Source: Rhizophlyctis rosea
Lineage: Eukaryota; Chytridiomycota; Chytridiomycetes; Rhizophlyctidales; Rhizophlyctidaceae
Length of the DNA stretch: 64,000 nucleotides
Direction: 5' to 3'
Assembly: GCA_027596075.1 (NCBI GenBank)
Contig: JADGJC010000051.1
Coordinates: forward strand, 120,927-184,926
In this document: positions 32,449-44,353 of the stretch, in pieces
Layout of the letters: every line of letters starts with the position of its first letter
Position numbering within the stretch: position 1 is the stretch's first letter
Notes under the pieces: model-generated
What the model saw: only the letters and a program-made list of their open reading frames with translations
The model's database searches: none
Told to the model about the DNA's origin: nothing
Made by a program: the position numbers and the translations under genes

Positions 32449-34538
32449 ATCCTTCTACTTATTAATACAGCTTCTCTGTCTTACTCCGGTGTGCCTAGAA
32501 CACCTTTGGAAGAGAAAATTCAAGGTCATTGCTTGCGCGAGTGAGTGTATCTTCATTCGCATACATGAGTGGCACCCAGAACTTCTTTCTTTTTACTGTA
32601 TGTGGTCTCAGAAGTACAGATCATGGACGTGAATGATGAAGATAGGCGGAGAACATACTTTCGGATGAAGTTTTCACAGATACCATGCCTGCACAAAACG
32701 TCTGACTCTGTCAGTGAATGGATGAAGTTCCCATTCACTTGAAGTGATAAACTCTTTACGAATTCCTTTTTCATCGGTGAGATTTGCCTTACCCAATCCG
32801 CTGACTTTTGCATGCCAACGAGAACCAATGTTGCAAAAGCGTGTTTTTGCTTGCTTCTGGCCAAGCGTGCAACAAGGAGGTACTTTGGTTGCAATTTGGT
32901 AGCGAAACTCGGAGAGCAAATACTGTGAAGAATTTTTTGACCAAGACTGCTTGACACCTCAAAGTCATCATCACTGCCTCGCTTTCCGCTTCGGTGTTTT
33001 GCCATGTGTTTCTCGCAGGTGGTCGGGCTCCAATGTCCATTCATCGGCCTTAGGCTCACACCGTCATGCCAGCTGAAAAAGGAAAAGTCAACAGGAGACA
33101 ATGCATAAGCGTGCGTGCACAAGTATTTACGGCGCTACGGTTGAGGCAAAGCTTAGGTTCCTTTTTCATTCGTTCACTCGATGGACGTAAGTGACGTACT
33201 GAACGTGTCAACTAATCCGCCTCCTGCTGGTCGCAACCTCGTGTGGCGCAGCCTACGCGTTCTCAAATTCAGCGCACCGCGGATGTCCGTTTGGCCTATT
33301 GTTGGAAGCCCTTGGCAACTTGCTCCCATTGTTGACACATGAGTTGACATCACAAAAGTCGGTCCGCTGGTTCCGACTGGCTGGTGCACCAGGTTGATGG
33401 ACCCTACACGCTACTAGACTGCCGCTCACCTCTTTTTGGTCTTGTTCCAGCTTCAGCAAACCCATATGACGGAGGCAATGGCATGCCCAAAGATGTGAAT
33501 GCTTCGCGGCTGGTGACATCTGACCCCAAAAACTGCTTAAAAAGAGGGGTTGGCATAATGCGACCTCTCGTCGAATATTGAAACAACGAAAAAGGGGCAT
33601 GAGATTTGTTGGAATGCAGCCAATTCAACCAGTGGTTTTGAATTTCCCAATCTGCAGTTGATTTACCCAAATGCGGTAAGCACGGAGCAGCACGGAGCAC
33701 GGAGCACGCAGCACGGAGAAAGAAAGAAATGATCGTATTCTGCGTGCGACGTGCAATGTGCAGCATTTGTAGACCTAAACTCCGTTGTTGCACGAGCCAG
33801 CAGACTCCGACTTTGGTTTGATTGTTACGGCTGTCGCCAGCGTTCTCTTAGTAGTATGACTGTGCCTGCCGTGTCCATCGCCATCGCTGCCCGGGAGTTC
33901 CGGGGTATGGCTTCGAGAGCTCGAGCGGGCATGTTTTCCGACTCTTGCGGTACTCCTCTCGAATGTCTTTGCTGGTGACGCTGCAGGAAGCAGGACCTCC
34001 ATTTCTCGAATCCCGCTCCTTTTGGACATCCTTGGTTGTCAAGAAGGCCTTTAGCGGCTGAAGGCGCCCACAGGTTAGCAAAATGCGACGAGCGACCGTA
34101 CCCCTGGCGGAATGTGACGGTACAGCGCCATTCGAACCGAGCGGATTGTTCACGTATGACGCCAAACAATCCTGCCGGGTAAGGAAGGAGAAGCACGTTG
34201 CACGTCATTAGTTTCGATCCCGTTCATGCGAACATTGCGAAGATGCCGTTCAGAGTGTAGCGTGCAAGAAGAAGTTTCCTTTTTTGGTTTGATTGATCAC
34301 AATGCTCTACAAGGACCGAAGGACAGTTCCGACAACTTTGACAGCCAACGTTCTTCTCAAAAGTTCTGTGCAGAACTGGTGGAAGTGATAACAGCCCGAC
34401 AACGGAGTATATTCACTGTATAGTTATGCAGTTTGTGATCGCCCTTTCTACCCTATTTTTACTATTTTGTGTCCAACCCTCCACCCGACAAACCATCCGA
34501 CGTGACCGAGTTGTCTGTTCCACTCCTCATATTCTACC
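32449..34538. other. Intergenic with short repeat, no supported gene
   Basis: About 2.1 kb. Holds a small tandem repeat of (AG)CACGGAGC units at about 33680-33720. Open frames up to 130 codons show no motif. No RNA genes recognised. Confidence 0.45.
33680..33720 (+). repeat. Short GCACGGA tandem repeat
   Basis: About five imperfect copies of a 7-10 nt unit (GCACGGA, once GCACGCA). Non-coding context. Confidence 0.75.
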
Positions 34539-35568
34539 ATGGAAACGGTCGCTAGTCGCGCCGCGGACGTTCATATCGACGATGATGAAGTCCGACTAGC
34601 GCGCTCGCTTGACGCTCAGAACAAGGTGGTGGGAACGGACAATCAAAACTTGGCCCTTCACCTCAACGCTGCGTATGAGGCGAACAAAAAGCTGGAAGAG
34701 GACAGGGTAAACTTGGAAGGACGACTGACGCGTGCGGACAAGGCGATTGCGAGGTTGGAAGCAGAGGTATTGAAAGCGTATGGCGAGCGGGATAGGATGT
34801 TGGAGAAGTTGAAGGGGTTGGAGAGGGACGAAGGAGTTTCACCGCGATGGACATCGACGAGAGGTTCGTGGAGTTTCCCCATCCATAGAGCATTCAACGC
34901 CCACACCAACCTATCCGGTCGGCTAATATTGCAAACACAGCTCGGCGCCCGTGGACGACAACCAACCTTCATCTCTTCGAATATTTTTGCAAGGGAGCAA
35001 GCGGTATATCCAAGCCGTGCGACCGTCAAAGCCAACACGTCCGAACGATAGCAGATCCGCAGAAAAGCATTTCATATACGTAAGCGATGACGACGCCACC
35101 GCGAACCGCACCCATATCACAACTGTCATCGAACACCAATGCTCATCCACCTCACGCCCGCCATCACGGCCCGCTTCCGCTCCACCAAAACTTCCCACCA
35201 AGAGAACTGTTAACGTCATAATCCACAATCCCTCATGCCGTCATCAAAAACGGAACAAACCCAACAAGAAACGCTCAAGAATCCAACTTTCCAAAACCAC
35301 AACCCCTCGCACCCTTCCCGACTTCTCCCCGCCCGTCCGCCGCAGAATCACCACCGCAGACCATCCAGTCGACTGGCGGACTACCCGCTCACCACTTGGT
35401 ACACAGGAGGACTTACCCCGTCGATTGATCATAGCACTCCCAGATGAAGATTCTAGCATAGTGGGCGGAGTGTCTGCATCAACGGAAGATGTGCGGAGAC
35501 GGTTGGCAAAGTTTGGCAGAGATGCATTTGAACTTGCGGGTGTGGAGGTGAGGCGTGGATGGCGTTAG
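34539..35568 (+). CDS. Coiled-coil protein, paralogue A of an unrecognised tandem family
   Basis: Two exons (34539-34867, 34941-35568) give 318 residues. Residues about 20-105 are a coiled coil (LEGRLTRADKAIARLEAEVL, then KAYGERDRMLEKLKGL). The middle is Pro/Ser/Thr- and Arg/Lys-rich and likely disordered, with a basic QKRNKPNKKRSR stretch that may be a nuclear signal. The C-terminal 40 residues carry the block DEDSSIVGGVSASTEDVRRR followed by LAKFGRDAFELAG. The same block ends the next gene, 1.3 kb downstream on the same strand, so the two are paralogues. No known family fits. The paired coil and short conserved tail suggest a scaffold with a C-terminal docking motif; that is inference. Confidence 0.7.
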
Positions 35569-36832
35569 GGGTTTGCCTTCACATTTGGCCTGATAGCCAG
35601 CCCTCTTGGAGAGCTTTAGAATATAGCAAGATTCTATTCATTGATCAGTTGGTCGGAATATACATAGTGCGGGGAAATTGTTCATGGTTGTACAGTATGC
35701 ACAATGTAATCAAACAATACATAAAGGTTGGCCAAAGGGCCTTGAAAATATGATGTACGCATTTGAACTGGACAGATGCACGAACTGCAGTGTCATATCA
35801 AAATCAATGGTACTGAGACTTTCTCAACCCTCACCTTCCCTTCAAGATGCCGTCCAATTCGAAATCATTTGACTGCATGTGTCAGGAATTAAGCCCATAT
35901 TGATGAAAGTGATTACTGACCATCTTATTACCTTCGAGGCTGGAAGTACTCAACTTCTTGGTGAGAATGGAACACGTCTTACCACCGCCCGCATGGAGTA
36001 CGGTGGCAAGATACTTTTTGATGCTAAACTAACCATTGGCGTTCTGAAGAACCAAGCAAAGCGTTCCAGTTTCATGAACAAAAGAAGAAAGTACGTTTGC
36101 TCCAGCCCATCTATCAGACTATGATGGCGTAAGTTCATCAATCATTCATACGATCACGACGGCGAGATGACTCTTATAGGATGAGTATTTTTGGGGCCCA
36201 CCGATGCCGTATGAGCATTATCCTCTTGCACTCAAGAATTCAAAGGTACGCGTTTTATCGTTTTTTTGTTCTTCTCCCTTCTTCGTTGAAACATAATGAG
36301 GTAGCGACTCCATCAGGGACTGACTTTCCGATCGTCCATTCAAGACGGTTAGAGGAACGATTGGGTGCCATGGTTTCAACTAGTTGATCCAGAAAGAGCA
36401 ATAAAGCACGGTGTTGCTTGGCGGAATACGATGTTGAAATGAGTATTTATGAGTACTTATAAGCTGTCAAATATGGGGCTCATTGAACCAACGTGAGTCA
36501 AAGAGGCGCGCATTGTCACGCGGTGGCTCGGCATTGGTGTGGACAAATCTGCGATACCAGCCTGAGGGACACCAACCTATCCCGTGCTTTTAACCTGATA
36601 GGTGTCTTCTGTTACGTCTGCCTTCAAAGCAAGCCTGATGCACACTTCATAACGCTCTAGTATTGATTCCTATGGCAAGATAGAAAAGGTGCGGCCAAAC
36701 ACATGTGCCAAGGCGTTTTCTCACCGACTGACAGACGGATACAGACCCTACACCCTGAAACATCGCTGACACCCCACACACCTGACCAACCGCTAAACCC
36801 TACCAAAAGCTTGTCGCCACCCCACCCCACAA
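35569..36832. other. Spacer between the two coiled-coil paralogues
   Basis: About 1.26 kb. Short open frames only (the longest 81 codons at 35879-36124, without recognisable motif). No repeats shared with the flanking paralogues were found beyond the genes themselves. Confidence 0.4.
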
Positions 36833-39044
36833 ATGGACGAACTCATAAATCGTGCCCACGCCATTCAAGCGCAGACCCTCGCCGAAAAAGCACAACTAGA
36901 AACGCAACTAACGGCCGCTCAAACGGACAAGGAACGCTTGATAAACGAATTGCGTGTCGCAAAGAGGAGAACGAGACGCTAAAAGAAGCGGATAAAGCCT
37001 TGAGGGAGGAGAACAAGGTTCTGAAAAGCGAGAAGCAGGTCTTGGATGCGGAGTTGGCGTTTGTGAATAGTGGAGTTAGTAAGTTGGAAGACAGTCTGTT
37101 CAAGGCGTATAGAGATGCGGCGGCGTTGAGGGAGCAATTGCGGTCTTCTGAAGAGGAACGAGAGTGTCGTGAGGTGGAGATACGGCGGTTGGAGGATGAA
37201 GGGAGGCATTTGAAGGCGCGATTGGGCAAAATCGTACGCGCGGAGCGAAGGTATGCTGGTACTTTACATCAACAATGTTTTCGATACATATGTCGTTCTG
37301 TCTTGCCGAGATTGCCAGAAGAGTTTTGTTCACCACGTTTCCAAAACCAGGACGGTACGAGCATTGCGGGATCAGATTGAAGATCACATGGCGATGCTTG
37401 GGGAGGGAGATGCGATGGACGAAGACGGTGACAGTTCGGACGGAGCGGGGAATATGAGCGAGTCGCCATCAAGGAGGCCTGATGCCCAACGTTCAGAATC
37501 GGTCGCTAGTTCGCAAAGTAGGCGAGCCTCTCGGTCCCCAACAAGGCAACGAACGGACGAAAGGTCGCCCAGTGCTCACAGGTCGCGCTCAGTCACAAAT
37601 ACATCCGATGGGAGGACATCTAGGTCCCTATCACGATCACGAAGTCCAGCGGATCATAGGTCACATAGCGTTGAGCGTTCGCAGTCAAAGAGAACCTCAC
37701 GCAGCCGCGAGACATCTCGCTCCGCAACGAGAGATCAGAGGTCACCCAGCACTTCACGTAGGCGCTCCGTGTCACGTTCGCGAAGTAGATCATGTAGGGC
37801 TTCAGCAGAGGACAGGATGGGCGCAGATGAGAGGTGCGTGTAACATCCTGATTGTGCACCATATTTATATGATCCTCATCGTGATATAGCAGGGAACAGG
37901 ATGTAAAGTACGTTGTGGTATTGTCATTGAAGCTTCAATCGATCTTCTCCGTTCCTCCAATCATAGCTGACGCCCTGCTTATAGTTATAGTTCCCATCTT
38001 CACGACCAAGACCGCCGTTCCGCATCCAGACAGACAGTGTCATACGGAAGCAATGATGATGCCCGGAGGACGACGTCATCCATGGATCCAATGGATCCAG
38101 TTGATGCTAGTGACCAAAGTCTTCACGACGACGATTGCGCCGCATATATTGATCTTACCCATTCGCCGACTGGAAATGACTCTCCCATTCATGAACGCCC
38201 GCCAACTTCAGCCACTCCCTCCCTACCGTCGCCCTTCATAAAGACTGACCACCCGCCAAAAAAGAGGAGAATCGCCGACAACGACGACGACGGTTCGACC
38301 GCCCGCTTTCAGAATGTACGGGGTCCCCTTACTCCTCCTCCCGCCCGTCGTTCATCCCCAAGTCCGTCTTCTTCGTTTCATCCTGCATCGTCCTCATCTC
38401 TGGCCAGGGGCGCTCCTCGAGACATGATATCGAGTAGCAAAGGAATCGCCACCTGCCAGCATTGCCAAAAGCAATGTAAGGGAGTGAAAGGCGTTGAACA
38501 GCATGTCAAGGTTAAGCATCCCGAGATGGCGCACGATCGGCACAGCAATGTTTGGCCACCGGTTAAGCATCCCGAGGTGGTGCACAATCGGTACAGCAAT
38601 GTTTGGCCACCGGTTGACATGGCATGGAGGGATACCTTAGCGCAACCTGCGTCGTGGATCGTCAACAATGACGGCGGATCTTCCTCCCGTACGGTAACAG
38701 TGGGTCCGAGTTATCCGGGCGGTCCTCCCCACCCTCCACCTCACACTCCTCCTCACCCGCCCAACACCTTTTTCCATCCAGCATTCCATCCATACCCACC
38801 AATCCCCCCAGAAGATGATCTAACAACCTGGATGGACGCGCAGCGTCGAAAGAGGAAAGCCCCGGAAGCAAAGCAAGGAGCTGCTCCACCAGCAAAGCGC
38901 ACCATTGTAGTACAACCAGATATCGATTCTAGCATAGTGGGGAGCGTAAGGTCGTCGCACCAGGACGTGCAGAGGCGGCGTGCAAAATTTGGGGGAAGTG
39001 CGTATATACACGCGGGAATGCATATGGGGGTTGGTGGGCCATAG
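36833..39044 (+). CDS. Coiled-coil / RS-domain / zinc-finger protein, paralogue B; apparent frameshift in exon 1
   Basis: Exons 36833-37250, 37351-37833 and 37991 (or 37985)-39044. The start MDELINRAHAIQAQ opens a coiled coil that continues (EENETLKEADKALREENKVL ...) only if one base is added in the A-run near 36961; as written, the frame from this ATG stops at once. Exon 2 is a long RS domain (many RS, SRS and SP dipeptides), as in splicing-related proteins. Exon 3 has a C2H2 finger, CQHCQKQCKGVKGVEQH..KH, two copies of a 17-residue unit, a His/Pro-rich stretch, and the C-terminal block DIDSSIVGSVRSSHQDVQRR plus RAKFGGSAYIHAG shared with paralogue A. Alternatively an ATG at 36703 reads straight into the coil frame, but its N-terminus looks non-coding. 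Confidence 0.6.
38511..38612 (+). repeat. 51-bp tandem duplication inside paralogue B
   Basis: Two adjacent 51-bp units (38511-38561, 38562-38612) that differ at only six positions and keep frame. Each codes a 17-residue segment beginning VKHPE and ending SNVWPP, directly after the C2H2 finger, so the zinc-binding histidine neighbourhood is duplicated. Confidence 0.9.
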
Positions 39045-39829
39045 ATGCAGTGGTGTGAAGGGAGATATATACGTAACCAATTCTTTTTAGAAGAGTTTTG
39101 TGTCGTACAGCTTCTGCCATGTTTTAGAGATCCAAAAGATTGGGTCAAAGTTTGTGATGCAAATCCAAGTTGAAAGTTTGGCGTTAGTGTGGCCTCCATC
39201 TCATCAACAGGAATCAAAGCTTCCAATTAGCGGTTGCGACCCTGTAACGATACTGCCCTTACGTAAAGATTTGTGGGGGTGGATGTTCGCCATGTTATTG
39301 TCTGGATTTATGAACAAAAGGGCTGGAGCTAATATCCGTTCGTCAGGAGGGTGATATGAGGACCTACGGATAGGAGTCAAGAGTCAGGACCCTGGCGAAT
39401 GAGAGCGACTGCGGGCGGCACAGTTGTGAGCCTGCAGGATTTGTGTCACCACTGACTGGCCCACAAACCCCACCAGCCATCCCTGCCGCCCCCATCCATC
39501 TGTTCTTTCCCCAAACCCATCTCTTCTGCCAATACAACATGAGCACTGTGGAAGCTGATTGACGGACGTTCGGCTGTGCAACGACACTCGCAAGTACCAT
39601 CAGAGAACTATACCGTAAACCCGAATTTGTCTGTTTGGCTTTATTTTTTGCACTTGAAATTCATACTGGCTGCTGACTGTGAATGCAGATAAGCCGGAGG
39701 TATTGCATCTCCAACCAACATTGGAACATTTGAGCGCCTATTGGTCTCTGGAATTCGTGCGTTCCGGCTTCGATTGACTTCGTTTCCCCCCCCCCCCCCT
39801 TTCTGGGCACACAAAAACTGCATACCAAA
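39045..39829. other. Intergenic with poly-C tract
   Basis: About 780 bp. No gene. A run of 14 C (39786-39799) ends 30 bp before the ATG of the WW-repeat pseudogene. Long homopolymers are prone to slippage, both in cells and in sequencing. Confidence 0.5.
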
Positions 39830-41988
39830 ATGCCGAACTTGCCATTGGAAATAATCGCCCATATCCTCCTCCTAACCCCTCCCGAACTCCGCTTCCGCAT
39901 CGGCGTCCTCCTTGCCGTAATCTACAAATTCCCAGACTCACGCGATCACGCTCCCCAATTGCTCCCTCGACGAAGCTTCAGCAAAAGGAAAACTCGCTCT
40001 TTTGGATTGGTGGAAAACATGGAGATCCAAAGATCCCTCCCGCCGCTGGAAATGGTCGACCAGTGCCATGAATACAGCAAGTAAGATTGGACATGTTGCG
40101 GTCCTGCAGTGGTGGAAAGACAACGTTCCAGCCCGTGATTTGCTGTACACAAGGGATGCCTTGGACCAAGCAAGTGCGGCAGGTAATATTAAGGTGCTGG
40201 AATGGTGGAAGCGGAGTCGACTGAGGTTGCGTTATGACCACGCATTAGCTCTGGCCAGTCAACATGGACAAATCGCGGTGTTGGAGTGGTGGAAGGATAG
40301 TGGGTTGCCCTTGAAGTATGGGACCCCTGGGAATTATCCTATGGATTGGGCAAATAAAAGCGGGCGGGTTCCGGTGCTGGAGTGGTGGAAGGCGTCAGGG
40401 TTGGAGTTGCGGTATTCAGACTATGGACTGGAAGGTGCTAGTAGAAATGGCCACATTGATGTTCTAAACTGGTGGACCTCAAGCGGGTTGGAATGTCGGT
40501 ATACCCATCGCGCTATTGATTCAGCTTGTGCCAACGGGAACATTGCGGTATTGGACTGGTGGAAATTGAGCGGGCTAGAGTTTGAATTTTCGGAAGATGC
40601 GCTCGATGCAGCGAGCAAAGCCGGACATCTTGCGGTGTTGCAGTGGTGGGAACGGAACGGTTTAGAGTTGAAACATTCGGGCGCACTGGATTTGGCAAGT
40701 AAGGGCGGACATATTGCGGTGCTGGACTGGTGGTTGGCTACTGGTACAGAACTTCAATTCACTCATTGGGCCATGGACGACGCCAGTGCATCGGGGAATG
40801 TGGCAGTACTAGATTGGTGGAGATCGAGCGGGCTAGAGCTAAAGTACACAGTGCATTCGGTGCGAACGGCCAGCCGAAACGGACTCATAAACGTCTTGGA
40901 TTGGTGGGCGGGCAGCGGGTTAGAAATGAAGTTGGAACACCCAGTATGGACTGGACTAGAATCCGAGATAGGGGGACTTCGGGGACCGGGGTTTCATGCC
41001 CTGGATGAAGCAAGTGCAAAGGGACACCTCGATATTTTGGACTGGTGGGTTAGCAAGAGCCGGTGGGGTGTAGAATATTCACCTTCAAGCATGTGAGTCA
41101 ATCTGCATTGTTCTCTCTTCAGCTTGAACTCTGAATCATTACTGATTTCCTCATGATCTTTTCTCTGTTAGAGACGAAGCTAGTAGCAAAGGGCTACTAG
41201 AGGTATTGAAATGGTGGGCTCGGTCCGGGCTGAAGTTCAGGTATTCGCGACGACATATGCGTGTTTCACGGCTAAGGCCAGAACTAACCAACGGTCCATT
41301 CTGTAATAGGTATTCAAGTGAGCAATTGATGGAGCAAGCGAGAACGGACATTTGGCTGTCCTCCATTGGTGGCAGGGGAGTGGATTACCATTACAATTCA
41401 CAGAGGATGTAATGGACGGGGCAAGCGAGTATGGCCATGTTGCCGTGTTGGATTGGTGGAAGAACAGCGGCCTCGAATTGACTTGGTCCGACATGGCGTT
41501 GGAAGGCGCCAGCGCCAACGGTCACATTGTTACTTGAATGGTGGCGAACGCGCAATTTTCAGCTCGAATTTTCCGAGTACATTCTGGCAAAGGCCAGCGC
41601 AAATCAGCACTATGCGGTATTAGATTGGTGGAAACGTCGTGCGGCGGAAGTTGAATTACCATTCCAGACTGGTGGTGTTAGCGATTACGGAGCATTTGAG
41701 GGTTGGCGGCCCACCTACGATTGGTGGAAGAAGAATGCGGATGGCTTGGATACGGACTTTTTGGAGTATGAGGCGGAGTTGATGAGGCAATTGGAGGAGG
41801 AAAGAGAGTGGGAGGAGGAACAGAGGTTGGAGAAGGGGCGGATCTGTGAGGAAGAGCAGGACTTTGAAGGCGATGGAGGGGACGACAGTGGAAGCTATGA
41901 GGAAGAGGAGGGTGAGAGTGATTGGGAAGATCCGAACCGGAGTGACGAGGAAGGATTCAAAGGAGAGTATTTGGGAAGACGAGTATGA
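39830..41988 (+). pseudogene. WW-signature ankyrin-like repeat gene broken by frameshifts
   Basis: Paralogue of the gene at 25986-27539. It starts MPNLPLEIIAHILLLTPPEL with the same F-box-like segment (RFRIGVLLAVIY), followed by about sixteen 29-residue WW repeats and a C-terminal acidic, Glu-rich tail. The repeat pattern runs through three frames. Breaks occur near 39964 (after HAPQLLP), near 41333-41341 (a short loss in a GCAAGC-type repeat between MEQA and the next 'ENGH') and near 41527-41537 (before LEWWRTR). A normal intron (about 41095-41171) and probably another near 41240-41310 are also present. The longest intact piece is 40002-41096. Either a recent pseudogene or a locus with assembly errors; the intact paralogue argues that the breaks are real, not proof. 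Confidence 0.7.
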
Positions 41989-42580
41989 CGAGGGATGCGG
42001 GGAGCTGGGAGTGGGTACGGAAGAAGTTTGAGCGTGATGATGACGCTACGTTTGTCTTCCCACACCCTCCTTCTCGCTATTGCGAACCTTCGCTATCATC
42101 CAGACTCTTCTTCGGCCACCATTTCCATCTCAGTCCACTCCGCCTTGTCCACATGCTTCTCTACCCATCCTCCGCCCAAGTCACTATTCAAAGTCAGTCA
42201 ACAATTGTGATGGTGTTCGCATGCCTACCTCACCACATTGTGTCGCCTGTCGCCTCAAGGTTGATCCGGCTTCACACTTCACCCGTTACACGTCTGTACA
42301 TATCTCCAGCGCTGTGAGTTTGTGAATATGACTACAAAGTCATCAATGAGTCTAATATGGTCCGAGGTCCCTTGTGCCAGCGAGGATATCAGCCACCACA
42401 CCAATTTTTTTGCAAAATATTCATGGAATTATACACGGAGTGTGAGCTATAGCGCTGCAGAATCGAAGAAACCAAAGACCAACAACACTGGGATGCAATA
42501 GACACTATCTTCATAATCTTCAAAAATGAACATCTTGCACCAAAGCTAATCACTAATTGAGCTACCCCTGCACTGACATA
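41989..42580. other. Intergenic, convergent 3' ends
   Basis: About 590 bp between the 3' ends of the WW-repeat pseudogene (plus) and the F-box/ankyrin-like gene (minus). Nothing recognised. Confidence 0.45.
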
Positions 42581-44056
42581 TCACATTTCATTGACTCCCA
42601 CCGCGTTTGCTATCTGCGCCGCCGAATACTGTATTCGCCCCCAATCGGCACCCTCTGCCCTAGCTAGTTCAATCCCCTCTTTGCTACCGAGGACTGCGGC
42701 TACCAATAAGGCGGTATCGGCATTTTCTGGAGTGAGAAGCATACGGAAAATGCGGTGATCATCGTCATCCATTTGCATTGCCCCACGGAAATGCACCTCC
42801 TCCGGCTGCGCACCCTCAAACAATGCTAACTGAATTCCCACCCGGCTACACTGACCGATGGCTGCCAGAAGAGCATCGTTGGCGTTTTCGGGGTTGAGGA
42901 AACATCGGAATAGAGCAACGTCGTGCGCTATGGCGCAGCACAAATGGCCTACATTTGCTACGAACCCCTGCTTGGTGAGCCATTCCAGCTGGTGTTTCCA
43001 TCGGTCCTCCGGATCCGTTGGTTCCAGATATTCCATCATCTCGTGCACCATGATAGATGGATCCCCAGCGCGCGAACCCACCCATTCCACGAACTTTGGA
43101 TCGGACTGCCAGGCAAACAGGCGGCAAAGGTGCTCCTGATCCATGGAACGGATCGCCTGCAAGGTTTCCAGCAATTCCAAGTTTCCTGTGCGGCATACTT
43201 TGTCTCTGTGGGGTTCAAAGACGACAGAGAAAGGACCCCGTATCAGAAAAAATGGATTTGGAAAGGAACATGTGGACTCGCACGGATGGTATGCAAATAG
43301 CAACACCCAACTTACACAACATCAAAATAGGCAACCACATGGCTGTTCGATGAGCTGTCCGGCCAGCCCGTTTCGTGAAAGACCTTCAAGAATGATACGA
43401 GGTATTTGACCGTTTCCCAGTGATGACCCTCTGCTGCTAACGGTAAAGCATGTACGATGCCGGGGTACGCATGCACGGGTGTGAGGAGCTGACAAGCACG
43501 GAGATTGCCAGCATCGGCAGCCGCAGAAAGAGCCTGGTCACCTGCACCTGACAAAATGTTTCAATACCTTCTGATGATATAGTTGATATCAAGCAAAACC
43601 TCGTCAAACGACAGCCTTACTGGGGAAGAATGTCCAGTGCCTAGCGAGTTCAGCAAACTCATCAGCTTCCGCATACAGGACGTTCTTCATGCCAAAGCCC
43701 CGTCCCAACATGGCACATAAGATTCCGTGTGGCCCGTGTGTAGCTCCAGCACACAGGCATTTCACATACTCGTTTTGGATGGCAGATAAGTTTGCCTTGG
43801 TTTGTATCTTGGCGTGTTCGTACGAAACTACTAGAGTCGTGGGCAAGGCCAGCATATCCGCTCTCAAAGACTTGTTCAAGCTCAAGAGGGACGCAAGGTT
43901 TGTGCCCGAGCAGTACGGCAGGATGACAGGCCACAAGGTTGTGATTAGGACGCTCATTATACCGATGAATTTTTCTTCAACCTCCAAAGGAAGAGAAGTG
44001 CTGAACAACCTTGGGAAAGGGTGAATCCCGGAGCACCCTGAGAGCAGCCTGGACAT
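42581..44056 (-). CDS. F-box/ankyrin-like repeat protein
   Basis: Exons 44056-43621, 43547-43316 and 43205-42581 give 430 residues from the first in-frame ATG; a second ATG at 43957 would give 397. The N-terminus (SLPLEVEEKFIG..., then LASLLSLNKSLRADML) resembles the F-box-like start of chytrid ankyrin proteins. Residues about 145-220 contain ankyrin-type turns (QALSAAADAGNLRACQLL, VKYLVSFLK), and the C-terminal half has further helix pairs with ALLAAIGQCSRVGIQLAL and ALLVAAVLGSKEGIELA, each ending in an acidic loop. It lacks the WW signature of the other two repeat genes. Likely a protein-binding adaptor; partner unknown. Confidence 0.65.
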
Positions 44057-44353
44057 TGTTTCAGTTGCTCCGTCATGTGTCTCGGTCTGTCAGCCGCGCA
44101 TATTATGCATGAAACTCTCATGGGTATCAGGCCCATGACACGGCACGAGGGATTTCCCGCAGGAATTGAGTGAATTGGCTGGCGCAGTTGGCGAAGTCTT
44201 GGCTGTGTGTCATTTAGCAAAATCAGCAAGTTTCAGCATCTCAAAGCCGTGCAAACCTTGGTCTGCAATCCATAAAATCGGCCTCCTTCTTCTTCCAGAA
44301 ATATTGCGAGAACCCAAACGATCCGCAGGAACACGTATATTTTTCTTCTCCCA

